Positions 45,721 through 57,467 of a stretch of 64,000 nucleotides of DNA are shown here, piece after piece (within the stretch, counting starts at the first letter, position 1; every line of letters begins with the position of its first letter). This stretch comes from Cyclospora cayetanensis (lineage: Eukaryota > Apicomplexa > Conoidasida > Eucoccidiorida > Eimeriidae), in assembly GCF_002999335.1 (NCBI RefSeq), contig NW_020312480.1, forward strand, positions 434,001-498,000. The letters are read 5' to 3'. Below the pieces are notes generated by a model. It made no database searches and had not been told where the DNA came from. It saw nothing but the letters and a program-made list of their open reading frames with translations. A program made the translations under genes and the position numbers.

Positions 45721-47729
45721 CTACCGTAGTGCGTTTGCCTTAAAGCTGCATGCGAGTTGTGAATGGGGAGGCCACAACTTGTCTAGACAGAACCCGATGG
45801 CCTCATACCCAAGCCTCATGTTTTATTTGAGACGCAGTCTGCAGGACTTGTCCTACCCACAGATCGATTGGACTCAACAGACAAAGAAACAGCAAACCGT
45901 CAGTAGCGCTGCCCACTTTAGTACCGTCACAGAGCTGATACAGCAGAGACAGCAGCAGCTTCACCCTTCATCGGCCCTGCATGTGCATATCCTGGCGCTA
46001 TGGCACTAAATGAAGCAGTCACACAGCCACAAATCCACATTTCACACAGCCTGCTCATTGACCTGAGTGCACCATCTGCCAACTCCTGGGGCTACCACCA
46101 AAAGGCCAGCAAGGCTGCTGATGCGTAAATATATCGCAGACCTCGAATTTCTTGCTCGCTGTTGCGTTGCTCTCTGTAGGATCTCCCACCAGCAGTCCTG
46201 CCGCGCCTGTCGTATCAAGAAGCCGAAGAAATACCTCTGGGACGCCAGCTGGGGTGCTGAGGGCCCCTGGTAGCCGCAAAAGACTGTCACGACTTGTAAG
46301 AAGCAGATATATATATTGCCCTTTCCAGGGCTAGTCCTTTGTTGATTGGAAGGGCTTGTATCCACCTTACACTGTACTAGTGAAATTATGGAGGCACATG
46401 TACCAATGGGCTCAATACGATGGGTGCTTTTGCTTTCTCGGGGCGTCTCTTCTCCCTCTGCGCACCCTCACGTCACGGTTCCACTTGGGTATGGGAGGAG
46501 TCAGTAGAACAGGAATCTCTGAATCATTCTACGAGGGCCATTTGCGTGCCAACCTTATATCACAGGGGGCTCAGAGACATACTAAGACCCCAGAATCGCC
46601 CAAATCTGCCGAAGGTAAAAGGTGTTACTTTGTGTATTGACATCTGGAAACACCACAATCAGGGAGGGATGCGCTGGGGATAGGAACTCAAGACAGCCCG
46701 TTTCTCAATGTTGCAGACAGCCTGAAATGGTATTTCACCAAGTGGAGTCCAAATTCGCGGCACAGGATACACACTGTTAGGGAGCTCCTGTATTGTGAAA
46801 ATATCGGTGTTGGTCCTCAGAGGCCGCAGCACTGTTGGAGTCGACTCCCCTTCAAACGTTTGCCTTGCCTTCTCTCGCTTTGGTCGCGGTGATACTGGAA
46901 ATACTGCCTCCTTCGAAAGATAGCACCACCAGCGCAATCAGTAGTGTTCTACCGGAAGACGACAAAAGCCTTGATATAGAGCAGGAGCATCAAGAACACA
47001 GCGGATTTGAAAAGCTCGAACAAAGTCAGCCCTCCGTTGGGGTTGTGGCGAATGCCGTTGCGGCCAAAAGCTCAAAGCTGCAGCAAGTGCAGCAGCGTGA
47101 CCTTTTTCTGCTCGAGCAGAGACAAATGGCTCTAAGAAATGACCTTCGCAGCGGCCTGATTACTTGGACAGAAGTCACCGAATGGAAACTGACGCTTCTT
47201 GAAATACAGAGACTCATACTACGGATCGTCGAACTGAAGGTCAGAGTGCCATCCGGCAGAATTGGTGATTAGAGAGAAATAGAACTCCGTGGTCCCGCAT
47301 CTTTGTGGCTCTTGATCTCGTTTGGTGGCTGTGTATGTTTGCGGGCAGATGCCTCCGACAATAGCCGCGTTACTTCCTCTGCCCCAGCAAATCCAGGGCT
47401 TCCTGCGCCTACTAACGGCCGCAGTAACTGCGTCATCTACCGTCCAGCATTCCTTTGGCCTAGAGGGTGCCCAAGAGGACCAGCAAACTGGACAACAACA
47501 TTCACTAGCAGCCGACGAGTCCCCCACTGCCCGTAGCGATGCCAGCATTGCAACGACAGCTACAGGATTTGGTGAGCACACTAGTTGCTTTTGGAGGGGA
47601 TTTTGCGGGGTCACACTTAGGAGGAGGCAGATGTGTGATGTGCCGCTAATGGTAGACGAATTTAGTGATTCGGACTTATCTGGGTCTGAGGCAGGAACTG
47701 AGTGCACAAGTAGGTGTGCGTCCTCTTAG
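45721..47729 (+). CDS. Unassigned coding stretches downstream of the MORN gene
   Basis: Coding-like stretches occur at about 45779-46009 (YLRRSLQDLSYPQIDW, ELIQQRQQQLHPS), 46922-47272 (a helical segment: LQQVQQRDLFLLEQRQMALR, EWKLTLLEIQRLILRIVELK, then stop) and 47349-47729 (PPTIAALLPLPQQIQGFL, VDEFSDSDLSGSEAG, then stop). They could be 3' exons of the MORN gene, if 45516 is a donor (GAC|GTAATC), or a separate gene. No family is recognised and the exon chain is open. The call means protein coding is likely, not that the outline is right. Confidence 0.3.
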
Positions 47730-47907
47730 GTCAATACAGCAATGCAAAGAGCTGAGTCACATACTCAGAATCTTTGGCTGTGCCTTTCCCTTGTGGCGAA
47801 CAGCCACGACAAATTCCACAGCCACTGAAACTACAGAGTCCCTCTTGGGAAAGAATTGGTGGTTTTATGCGGATACGGGTGTCCCATCTGCTAGACATTT
47901 AGCGTAA

Positions 47908-48528
47908 TGCGTAGTACCAGTGTCTGTACGACAGTCAGTGCGGGTGCCCAGGACACGGTTCTACTGTATGGCAACACAACCAGAGTAGATTTGTTAACGG
48001 TGCCTCAAACCAATTGCTCTACGCTAAGTGCGCTTTCCCCCATCCATAGCAGACATCTGTAGTAAGGGGAGCTCGTTTTAAGGGGGAAAAATTGAATTTG
48101 GTAGGTTCGTCCCGATTCGGCCTCGCGGAGGGGAACCTCCACTGGGCTGGTTCTTTCTTAACCTAGTTCATTAAAAATCGCGAATGGATAGACTAGAGAA
48201 TCTTCAAACCCCTTATGCGAGCGATTTGATGAAGCAAAATGCACCCAATGGCATTTTGTGCTTCATGAGGACCTCCGCGCCATGGAGTAACGTCGCGTAG
48301 TTGGCTCTTCTATTGGCTTTTTAAGTCCATGATACCCCGTCTAAGGTGTGTGCGAATGGCGCGAAGTGAATGCCTTCTATTCAACTATCTCAACTAAATG
48401 AAATTTCTAGAAGGTTTCTCTTTTCTTTCCGAGGGTGTACATGAGACACCCAGCTCTGGTACGGGGGTGACCAAGGATTCTCATGTGGCAGCTTGCAGAG
48501 AGAGCGCATCCAGGGCAGGGAAGTGCGG
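47908..48528. other. Intergenic region
   Basis: About 0.6 kb before the stop codon of the minus-strand Patched-like gene. No ORF, repeat or RNA gene was recognised. Confidence 0.45.
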
Positions 48529-51500
48529 CTACTGATACGTTTCGCTTCTCACTGTGCCCTTACTGCGTCCATTACCGCTGAAAGGTCGGGATGTATCTTG
48601 CGATGTGCGTTGTCCACTACCGCTGCTGGTGGTCCTGTGTTTGACAGGTGACAGGAGTTGCCGGGGTGGCTGCTTCCTGTGATTCTGTTGAGCCGACTGC
48701 CCTAAAATCGAGCTAGAAGTCGGCTGCTGCGGGTGCCCCGCAGATTCAGCTGGCATGAAGGCGTCACTTACTCTGTAGCTCGTGCTGTTCATGCCACCAA
48801 GGCGGCGTGGTGCCCTTCTGGGGTCCTCCACACAAGACGGGAGTTGCGGCCGCGTTCCACATGCACTGTAAGCGCTGATGCTGTGGGCTCGCTGTTTGCC
48901 GTCAAGGCTTCTGGTAGCGGAGAGCTGGTCTGTGCGTGAGAAGAGAGAGGTGTGGCGGGACAAATGCTGGTGATTGCGAGGCTGGCTCTCCCCAATCCCG
49001 CTTCTGGATGAGGCGGCCGCTGCCGCAGACCTAGAACGCCTCATGGGGCTGCTGGTGCTGGCAGCCTCCCTGTCTCTTGTGAAGAGGCCGCTGCTTCCAG
49101 CGAGCTTTTGCGGTGGTATTGGCAGGAAGGAACTGGGATGCGCGGCGGGGGGGTAGTTGTAACTGCGGCCTCCAACCGAGCTTGCACAAGGGGCTTTGCA
49201 CCCCAGCTTGGAGCTGGTAGGCTTAAGAGCGAGGCTTGGGGGGGGAATCGCCATGTGCAGCGAGTCGTACAGACTTCTCTCATCCGCGGGGCCATTGGCC
49301 GTCGCTGTGCCTGTCTCCTGCATCGTTGATTTTGAATCGCCGTCTTCGTCAACATGGCTACCCGCATCGTCGAGCTCCGCTTTCCCGTGGGCAGAAGGCA
49401 TGGGACCTAGCCATGAGAGGATAACTGGAAGCAGTACCATGCCGTGTGCCGCTCCAAACAGCACCACCTGAGGGAAAATGTGGCCAAAAAGCGCATTGCA
49501 GGACGGGGTCCCATGAAGGAAGCCTCCTGTAGCAGTCTTCGTGATACGGCCGCCTCCTCGAGACTCTGCTGCACTGCTATTCCTTTAGAGCACGGGAAGG
49601 GCAGCAGCCACGCGGCGGCTTCCCCCTTCGTTCGTGCCTGCCCCCCCCATTCGTCCTACTGCTCTGAGCATGCATGTTGCGGGTTCACCTTTCCATTTGC
49701 GGAGCCATTGGGACTCTTACACAGACAGACGAGACTAAGTGCACACCTCTGCTTTTCGAGAGGCAAACCAACAGAATGCAGACAAGCGGATATGGACTTG
49801 GCTTGCACTGTTCAGCTTACCATGACCATCATCCGGAAGAAGACGGTAAAGACAAAAGACTCGCTAAAGCCAAGGAGCAAGATACCCAGCAAAGTTGATG
49901 AGGCTCCGTGGAAGAGTGGGTTCCCCATTAGCACCAGCGCCTCTATCGCCCTGCACAAGAAACACCGTGAGAGGCCATTAAAAACACAAGTTCCTAGCCT
50001 TCGTGCATCGCTATTCGAGGAAATCCCGGGAAGCGCGTTTAAGCGCACTCTGGACTCCCTCCATGGCACCTAGTGCTTTTCGGAGGCTCATTGGGCCTCT
50101 TAAAAGAGACAAGACGGCTGTTGCAAGCCTCACACACTTCTACAGATTCGTACCAGGCACCCATATGTCCAGCAAATCTCAAATGCCTTGCAGTGCAAGT
50201 GGAAGGGAGGCATGCCTTGCCTTTGATCGCGGGTCTCTCCGAGACAGTGCGTGAAGCAGTGGCACATGTGCGCAGAATAATCCACCGCAAATCCAATCGA
50301 AATGACCAATGCTATCGTTGACACCATGTGCAGCTTTACCTGCAAAACACCACTTAACATACAGGGTGCGAAGGGTCATGCCCGCCACCCCTCGCTTGCT
50401 CATTCACAGACTCTTTGGAAGTCCCTCTATCCGCAGAAAAAAAAGTACTCACGCTGCCTGCCAAACAGTATGATTGCCTTTCCCACATCCACACTGTGCC
50501 AAAACCTTCCGTGCAATTTCAGTCGCTCTGTATGTATGTATGTATGTATGTGTGTGTGTATTTGTACGTATGTATGTATGTATGTGTATTTGCATGTATG
50601 TATCCATGTGTGTGTGTATGTGTATGTATGTGTGTGTGGAAAGGGGAAAGCTCTCTCTATGACTAGCTACTGTCACTGCCAGTCTCTGCAGAGGCCAGAC
50701 AGCCCTCAGAATGTTTGGCTAAGTGCTGCTTACATGCCAGAAATACATAAAGCCGAAAAGGGCCAAATCGATGAGGCAAATCATCAGGATCACCAATAGA
50801 CCAGCACTTAGCTCGGGAATCAGAATGAACGCTACCTGAGTGCGCACACTTGTTGCCACATCAGCTGCGTTTTACACTGGCAAGCAGAGCAGCCCTTCCG
50901 CTAAAAGCGGCATAAATCGGGTTGTCCACCGTGATGCGCGTATTTAAATCAAAGAACTCAAGCGCAGTGTATAGGCATCAAACCAGGCGCTGTAGTAGCG
51001 TTCATGACTTAAGCGCGACCTAGCCCACCCACCAACCAACCCCGCCCCCTCCCCTTTCAGTCCCCCTGCGTTCGGTCTTTGATTGGCACTTCTGCCAAGC
51101 ATTAGCGTCTTATTAAGGTACATGGCTGCCTTTGTGGATGGGCTTTCTTCAAGCCACTTGCGGAGAGAAGGCGCGAGCTTACGAGCAGCATGGCTACTCC
51201 TGCAGAAAGCATGTTGATGAGGACGGAGCTAAGAATACCCAAGTCGCTTTCATAGAAAACCATCATGTAGGTGTACGAGGCAACCTTAAGAGGAGCGATG
51301 GGGACCGCCTTCAGCTCCTCCAAGTCATGCAGCTCCTTGGAGTAATCCGTAGACTCCCGAAGCTCCGCCTCCTGCAGCATATTTTTCAGTAGAGCCTTGG
51401 GGTTCATTGCTGCGTCGCAGTCCTCCCGCAGCTGCTGCATCCAAAACGCCCTTTGCTCTGATCGGGCCATAAACTTGGGCAGCAAGCGCATGCGGAAGGA

Positions 51501-54500
51501 TTTGAGCTCGGAGCCACTCCAAACAAAATCCAGAGCGAACTGGCGGTAGGGGGAGCCCGCCTGCATCAGCTGGTAGTAAAGAGTATCCAGAAAGATCTGA
51601 CGCAGCAGCGCAGGGCAGTGTGCATCATCACACGACACTCTCCAATATGCAGATTGAAGGCGAGAAAGCATGCACAACGTAGAAATGCTACAGAGAGTTC
51701 CCACTAGAGCTGCATCATCCCTTTTCGCGGCTCCCCGTGGAGTGAGGAGCAGTAGCTCCCCATGCCAGCACAAGAATTTCACAAAGACGCTTTCTGACGT
51801 TTCGCCTTTCGGGTAAAGAGACCCTAACGGCAGCACGTGTGCGATCATTCAAGTAGTTGGTGTGGGGAACGCCTTGCCTGCTTGTCGCCTTGCCGAAGCT
51901 TAGGCCCGATTTCGGGGTCATCCAGCATTGCAATGAAGGGATTCACAAGCCTCGACGTAGACTCTCTCGACGCTATACGGTGGTGAAGAAGCCTCAGAGC
52001 GGCTTGAACTTCTGGCTTCCACCACTGGGGGGCCTGCAACTGCGTTGGGGGCCTCTGATCGGTGGATTCTGAGGCAAATCCCCGTCCTAAAAACTCTCCG
52101 GGGTTCAGCAGATCCGTGTCGGCTCCTTTGTCTCGCTGCTGCTGCTGCTCGGAAAGCGCAGGCGTGGGAAGAAAGAAGATGTCTGTTGGCTGGTCAAACT
52201 TGTTGAAATACTCAACGTACGCGTCGTCGAAGCGCCGCATGTAAGACGTGGTAGGTGCTAGCTCCGAGATTTCCAGCCCTAACTCCAGCTTTGAGAACCC
52301 ATAGATGCTGACCGCGGCAATGGTGAGGAACACTCCTAGCACTGCGATCTGCAAGCGCAGCAGCAGCGGCGAGGCACGAGCGAGAGAATACAGAAAGCGG
52401 CGGCGTCAAATTCCTCCTTTTTAGAGCAGCTCACTCCTCGGGGGAGGGCACGCCACTCCCCGGATGCCTCCTTCGTGGAGGCCCCTCATTCAGCTTGCGT
52501 TTCTTCTTACCTTTACAGGCTTCTTCATGAGAAAGGGTCCGTAGTAAGACAGGAAGAACGTCCTCCACCTACGTCCTACAGAGCCTCGAGGTTCATCATA
52601 CAACGCATAACGCGCCAGCTGAGGATTGAGACCACGCACAGTGGTCTTGATGATGAGCTCCTGGCCATGCCTCTCCGCATTCGCTGGCTGGAAAAACCTG
52701 AGACTCATAAGGCCATACACAGTGCATGCAGCTCTTTTCTGTGATTTTGCTATGTCGCGACATGCCGCTCTTGCGGGATCTACACGTGTAGGAGGGAGGC
52801 CTTAAGAGCGGGGCACTCTTGGCCTTACATTTTTGTGAGGAAGCGCCAGGGGGAGTCCGTGATTTGCGGCTTGGAAGTGCTTTTGTTTTGTGCATCCGTA
52901 ATCGCTAGTTGTTTGTCTTTCTCTTCTTTCACCATTGCTTTTCGAAGTTTTCTCTCTTCAAAGAATACTTGCACTCTGTACGCCACGATCTCCTCCTGCG
53001 ACACCGATTTGAGCACGTCGTGAACGTACAGCTCGGTGGGCCCTAGTGCGTTCCTCTCTTCTTCGAGTTTCTGGTGCAGCTGCGAAGTGGTGGGAAGGCA
53101 GAAGGGGGAAACGCGGGAGTAAAACTCCCTTTTGGCGTCAAGACAGAGCACTGGGAAGAAGAATGTGAGGACGAAAATGTAGCCTAAGAAGAGCGCCATT
53201 GCACTGTACACGCAAAAGTTCCGGATGGAGAGATATGTGCTGAAAGAGCCCACTCCGAAGGATATCAGATTCGTCAACGTGGTGATGGTAATCCCCAAGC
53301 CTGAGGTTTTAAGGGTCGCAATGCAACGCTGCTCGGGGTCGTGCGTAGTATACCCCATGCAGTATGCATTCAAAAGCACAAACACGTCGTCGACGCCAAT
53401 GCCTAGAACTAGGAACGGGCAGATGAGCACTGTGGGGACCATGGCCACCTGCATGTACGCCACAATACCCATGCCAGCTCCTAGGCCCATAAACGCCGCG
53501 AAGAACCCCATAAGCGAGCTTAACATTTTGGAGCGATACAAATCGCAGGAAAAGTTGAGGGCTGTGGAGTAGCTGGCGAGGAGGAAGAAAGTGAACACCA
53601 CGTATACAACATCTTTGGACTCTGCGGTAGAAGCCTTCAGCTCATCGTCTCGCGACCGAAAAGCCTGAAAGTAGGCGCGTAGATTTCCAATTGTCTGATT
53701 TGCCTTCAGGACTTGAATGAGCAGCCTCTCCCAAGTTGCATTCCTTTCCTCATGCACTGGTTGTCCATCTGCATCGTAATGCAGCATGAGAGCACTTGCG
53801 GAAGTTATGCACTCAATCGATCCAAGCACAAAGGCATCCTCGGGTGTAGGTAGCTCCCTAACGGCTGAAGGAGGCAACAAGCGCTCTGCGATTGCCCGAG
53901 GCATGCGCCTCTCACAAGGCTCCTTCGTGAAGCCTCCTAAGTAGTATTCTGGAATGAAGGCTACTTGCTGCACATTGAAGGCGGTGCCTCCGAACAGCCA
54001 AACCTCCGGCTCGCCCTTCACTAGACCCGCAGCCTTATAGTCCGCCAAACCGAACGACAAGACTGATTCAGCTGAACAAGCACCCAGGGCGTTCCGCAGA
54101 CACACGTCCTCAAAGGTAAGAAAGGCCGAGTCATCTGTCACGCTGTGCTGCCCAGGTGCTGATGTGCCCCCTTCCTCATTATCGTTTTTTTTTGAAGCAG
54201 CTATGACATCAGGAGACCGCGGAATGACAAGTTTTCTTCCCATTTCCGGGTCCGTATCCTTCCCTTGAATGATGGAGTCGATGCGTCGCACCTCTTCCAG
54301 ATGCTCCCAGGTCAGAATGTTGGTACCTCTGTTCTTATGAGTAAGAATTACCACGCTCTTTCGCCCGTGTACATCCCCGAAAAGGTTTTCGTGTAGTATG
54401 CCATCGTCTCTGGCCCGAGAAAAGGGCAGCGTATAGAGCCGCTCTGCGCCGTCTATCCAAATCGGTGTCGGCGGAAGCAAACCGGAGGCCAGTACTAAAC

Positions 54501-54672
54501 ATGCAACAATAGAACCAAAAATCACCTTCACAGGATGACGAAAACAAATACCTCCCCACCAAGCAAAACCATCACCAATAGATTCTACTACGCCATGCTT
54601 TTGGCTCAGGAGCTCGCCGCAAAAACGCCAGAACGCCAGCAGCCCCTTCCACGCGCCGGCTCGCATGGCCAT
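48529..54672 (-). CDS. Patched/NPC1-like RND-family membrane protein with sterol-sensing-type domain
   Basis: Eight exons join in frame to 1401 residues: 54672-52829, 52697-52511, 52348-51878, 51596-51183, 50835-50734, 50339-50221, 49950-49821 and 49467-48529. The first RND half has TM1 (VKVIFGSIVACLVLASGLL), a large luminal domain, and a five-helix sterol-sensing-type bundle from about residue 354 with the conserved IGVDDVFVLLNAY (about 425). The second half starts with IAVLGVFLTIAAVSIYGF (about 678) and has FILIPELSAGLLVILMICLI, GFAVDYSAHMCHCF (about 1020), RAIEALVLMGNP and a final GAAHGMVLLPVILSWLGP. The acidic residues in both GxxxD segments, used for ion coupling in RND proteins, are present. 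A Ser/Arg/Gln-rich tail of about 290 residues follows. Homologues move sterols or lipids; apicomplexan NCR1 and Patched-like proteins affect membrane lipid balance. Which of these it is remains open. Confidence 0.9.
49951..50220 (-). other. GC-AG intron 6 of the Patched-like gene
   Basis: Donor GATCAAAG|GCAAGG, acceptor CTTGTGCAG|GGCGAT, phase 2. Splicing yields GETRDQR-AIEALVLMGNP, the expected RND helix start. The donor hexamer GCAAGG is identical to that of intron 3. Confidence 0.75.
50528..50640. repeat. TGTA/TG microsatellite in an intron of the Patched-like gene
   Basis: A (TATG)n / (TG)n tract on the plus strand, within the 394-nt intron 50340-50733. It creates false ORFs full of Cys-Met-Tyr-Val on the plus strand. 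Confidence 0.8.
51597..51877 (-). other. GC-AG intron 3 of the Patched-like gene
   Basis: Donor GACAAGCAG|GCAAGG, acceptor TGCGTCAG|ATCTTT, phase 0 on both sides. The upstream frame meets a stop shortly after the donor and offers no other in-phase donor. The product continues LRQGDKQ-IFLDTLYYQL. Confidence 0.75.
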
Positions 54673-57467
54673 CTTCCCTGAAGTAATAAACGAAATTGCT
54701 TAAACAGGATTCTACAACAGTCCTCTCCCTCAGGGACGATTCCAGGACGTATGTATAATATATATATATATACTCAAGTTGCCTAATGAATTTGCAACAA
54801 AAACGCCCGAAACCACACTGTCCAAGGACCCAGAGCCTCTCTTCAAGCGCCACGCTGAAGCAGCTGGGCTCAAGAAGACTTGGATCCGTCGCTACCGCCT
54901 TGTGAAGAGAGAATGCGACTCATGGCGAGCCTGCAATGCTACGGTAACAAGAACGGCAGGCGCTCTAATGTTGGGTGCTGCCGTGCTACTCTGCTTTGAC
55001 TCCCCAGGAAAACTGTCCCTGGGTCCCTGCTGCTACTAAACTGCAGCCGGACGCGTTTGCCGACGGTAGAAGAGTATTCCTGTAGGGCTCGCTCGGCTAG
55101 TGTCGCTGCTGCTCCCGTGGATTTCGGACCTGGGTAAGGGTATACACACCGCCTATGGCATTGGTGTTCGCCGCTGTGGAACAAATGAAAAAACCGCTGT
55201 TGCTATGTCTACAGAGGAAAACACTCTTGTTTTAAAGAGCTTTGGGATAAATGCTATGATGCATATAAGAGGAAAACAGCGAAGAATTCCAGGCCTAGGC
55301 CCTCTTGTTCAAAAGCAGCTCTAGGCGGCAGCCGGCCGATCGACGGAAAAACCGTGAATTTCAAGAAAATTTCTTGTGCTTAAACAAAACAAAACCTCAT
55401 ATTAAATGAAGTGAAACACTGGAGAGTTGACTGGGGATGCCTGTTTCGCCTTGATTTCCCACGAATTGGGATCAGGTGACCTAGGAATGCGAAACCCCAC
55501 AAGGAAAACGGCACCTCCATATGAACCCATTAAGGTTTTACTTGTCGCATTGAGACATCTACTGTGATAACCTTGAGGACAGCTATACCTTAAAATCCAT
55601 GTGTTTCATTCCGTGGGCCCCCAAAACTCCCAGCCTGATTCAATAGGTGACTGGCGCGACACGCCCGACCGTCGCAGCCGACGGCGGCTGCTACTGGCCC
55701 TGCATTCCTCTGCCTGTTCTGTTCAGCATCATTCGAAGAGGGAAGCACCAAAATATTGATGGATTACTATGTGCAAAGGCTTGGTGGAAATTTACCCGAA
55801 CACAAGCAAAAAACATGATAGTGCCACTCATAGTTCATAAGGCCAAGGGAGTTCTTGTTCGGAAGAGCTCCTAACCAACCGAAATCAGGCGCAGTTCCCG
55901 TACACGCTAATGAAAAGATCAATTTCCAGCTTAGTTTACGATTAACTCAGGGACTGGAAGTGATCCTTGGATTACTTACGCTCCGTTAGACACTTACCGT
56001 TGTTTGTACATGCCTGAAAAGGGGGAAAACACTGTTATCACCAATCAAATGCTTGTAAGATTATAATAAAGCTAATGTATTGCACAAAGGCTCACTGTAC
56101 TTTCCTTTTTTCCTCACTGCGACGGGTATAAAGCTTGTGAATATGCACATTTGCATATTGTAGTCTATGCCAATAAGCCTAGGCACTTGCTACTAGATTC
56201 GTTAGATGCATTAGAAAAAAAGCATACTTAATTATATGAGTTCACAGCGTGTATCCGTAAATTGTTGCAGAGTAGAGCTAGCTCAACGCAACAAATAAAA
56301 CGTTGTGTGATTGTGGGCTATAGACGGTGCCGCAACGCACGCCGTTGGTTTACCTCTTCCCTCATACTGAAACTAACAGTCTGAAAAAAAGAGGACCAAC
56401 AAATTTTCGGAAATTACGGTTTATTACTTTCTATGATGTTTAGTGCTCAATGTGGGCTATGGATGCCTCCTCACATAGATCCTGTAGAGCGCACACTGCT
56501 ATCTCCCCGTTTGAGCAGCAGCCCGTCTTGATACAGTTTTCTATTTTGGATAGGTCTCAGGCCTTACCAACCCGACACACATCTCCTTATTGGCTCTGCT
56601 TACCGTGCAAGAGTGTTCTGTGCATGCTCGGCGAAATTCACGGCAACGCGGCAGCTAAAGCTGTTGACTTCGTGGGCAGCAATGCCTACGACTCAATGAG
56701 CACTATCCCGCTAAACTGAGCAGTTAGTTCTCAACGCGCCAGAAGAAGGTGTGACCTGTGTGGATAGCACCCGTAGTCTCCTTTTCACTTGTGCAGTAGC
56801 GGCGGCCACCCTGAAAGCTGTTCGTGCTGTTTTCTGGACCCCATGCATTCTTGGATGAGCGCATCTCAACAGCACAAATTCTCCGAAGGCTCGAGCATAC
56901 TGCAAAAGAAGCAGCGGATAATTATGGGCCTTCCTGTGCGCTGTAGACGAAGTGAACAACAGGCTCAGCAACTAGCGACCAGAAATTTTGTGTGTTAAGA
57001 TCTGCTTTGGAGCCCATTCCTAATAACCGTGAACGAGTTATACACTTGGTTCCGCATGCGTTCCCTCTCTACTTATCCCACAGAAATAGTGAGCTTAAGG
57101 AGCCCAGGCATATCACAGCAGGAATGCGCCTGCACCCCGTCATCCGCAGCGAGCAAGCGACGGACGGACGGACCCTTTAAACCGGATATTTTCATGCTCT
57201 TCTAATGACGTGCCTTAAGTGCGTCTTACAAAAGTTTGTTCGATCAAAAGTGGCTCTAAAGTACAACCTGTCTTTTTCGTGCTATCCTTCCCAGAACTGG
57301 GTATCTTTCAATACCCGGGGGTGGCGGCTATGTTGGTTACCATCAGCCGCGGAGTACACGAAGCACGAAAAGCCGCAACAAGATAGAGACGGCAGCGATG
57401 TCAGCACCCTGATGCTGCAGGAGCACCGGGGCGAGAACATGTGACCAGCGTCATAAAGGGGTTGTAT
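54673..57467. other. Intergenic region upstream of the Patched-like gene
   Basis: About 2.8 kb. A short (TA)n tract lies at about 54758-54771. An open stretch at 54779-54952 (plus; ETTLSKDPEPLFKRHAEAAG, then CDSWRACNAT before GGTAAC) has coding character and might be a 5' exon of a small gene, but no Met or partner exon was found. The rest (55040-57467) is AT-leaning and shows only unsupported short ORFs. Confidence 0.4.

Noticed and set aside
50448..50490. Small exon with GKGNHTVWQAA ending at GTGAGT in the Patched-like gene
   Set aside because: Direct joining of 50734 to 50339 already gives MYFWH-VKLHMVSTIALVI in phase, as the family expects.
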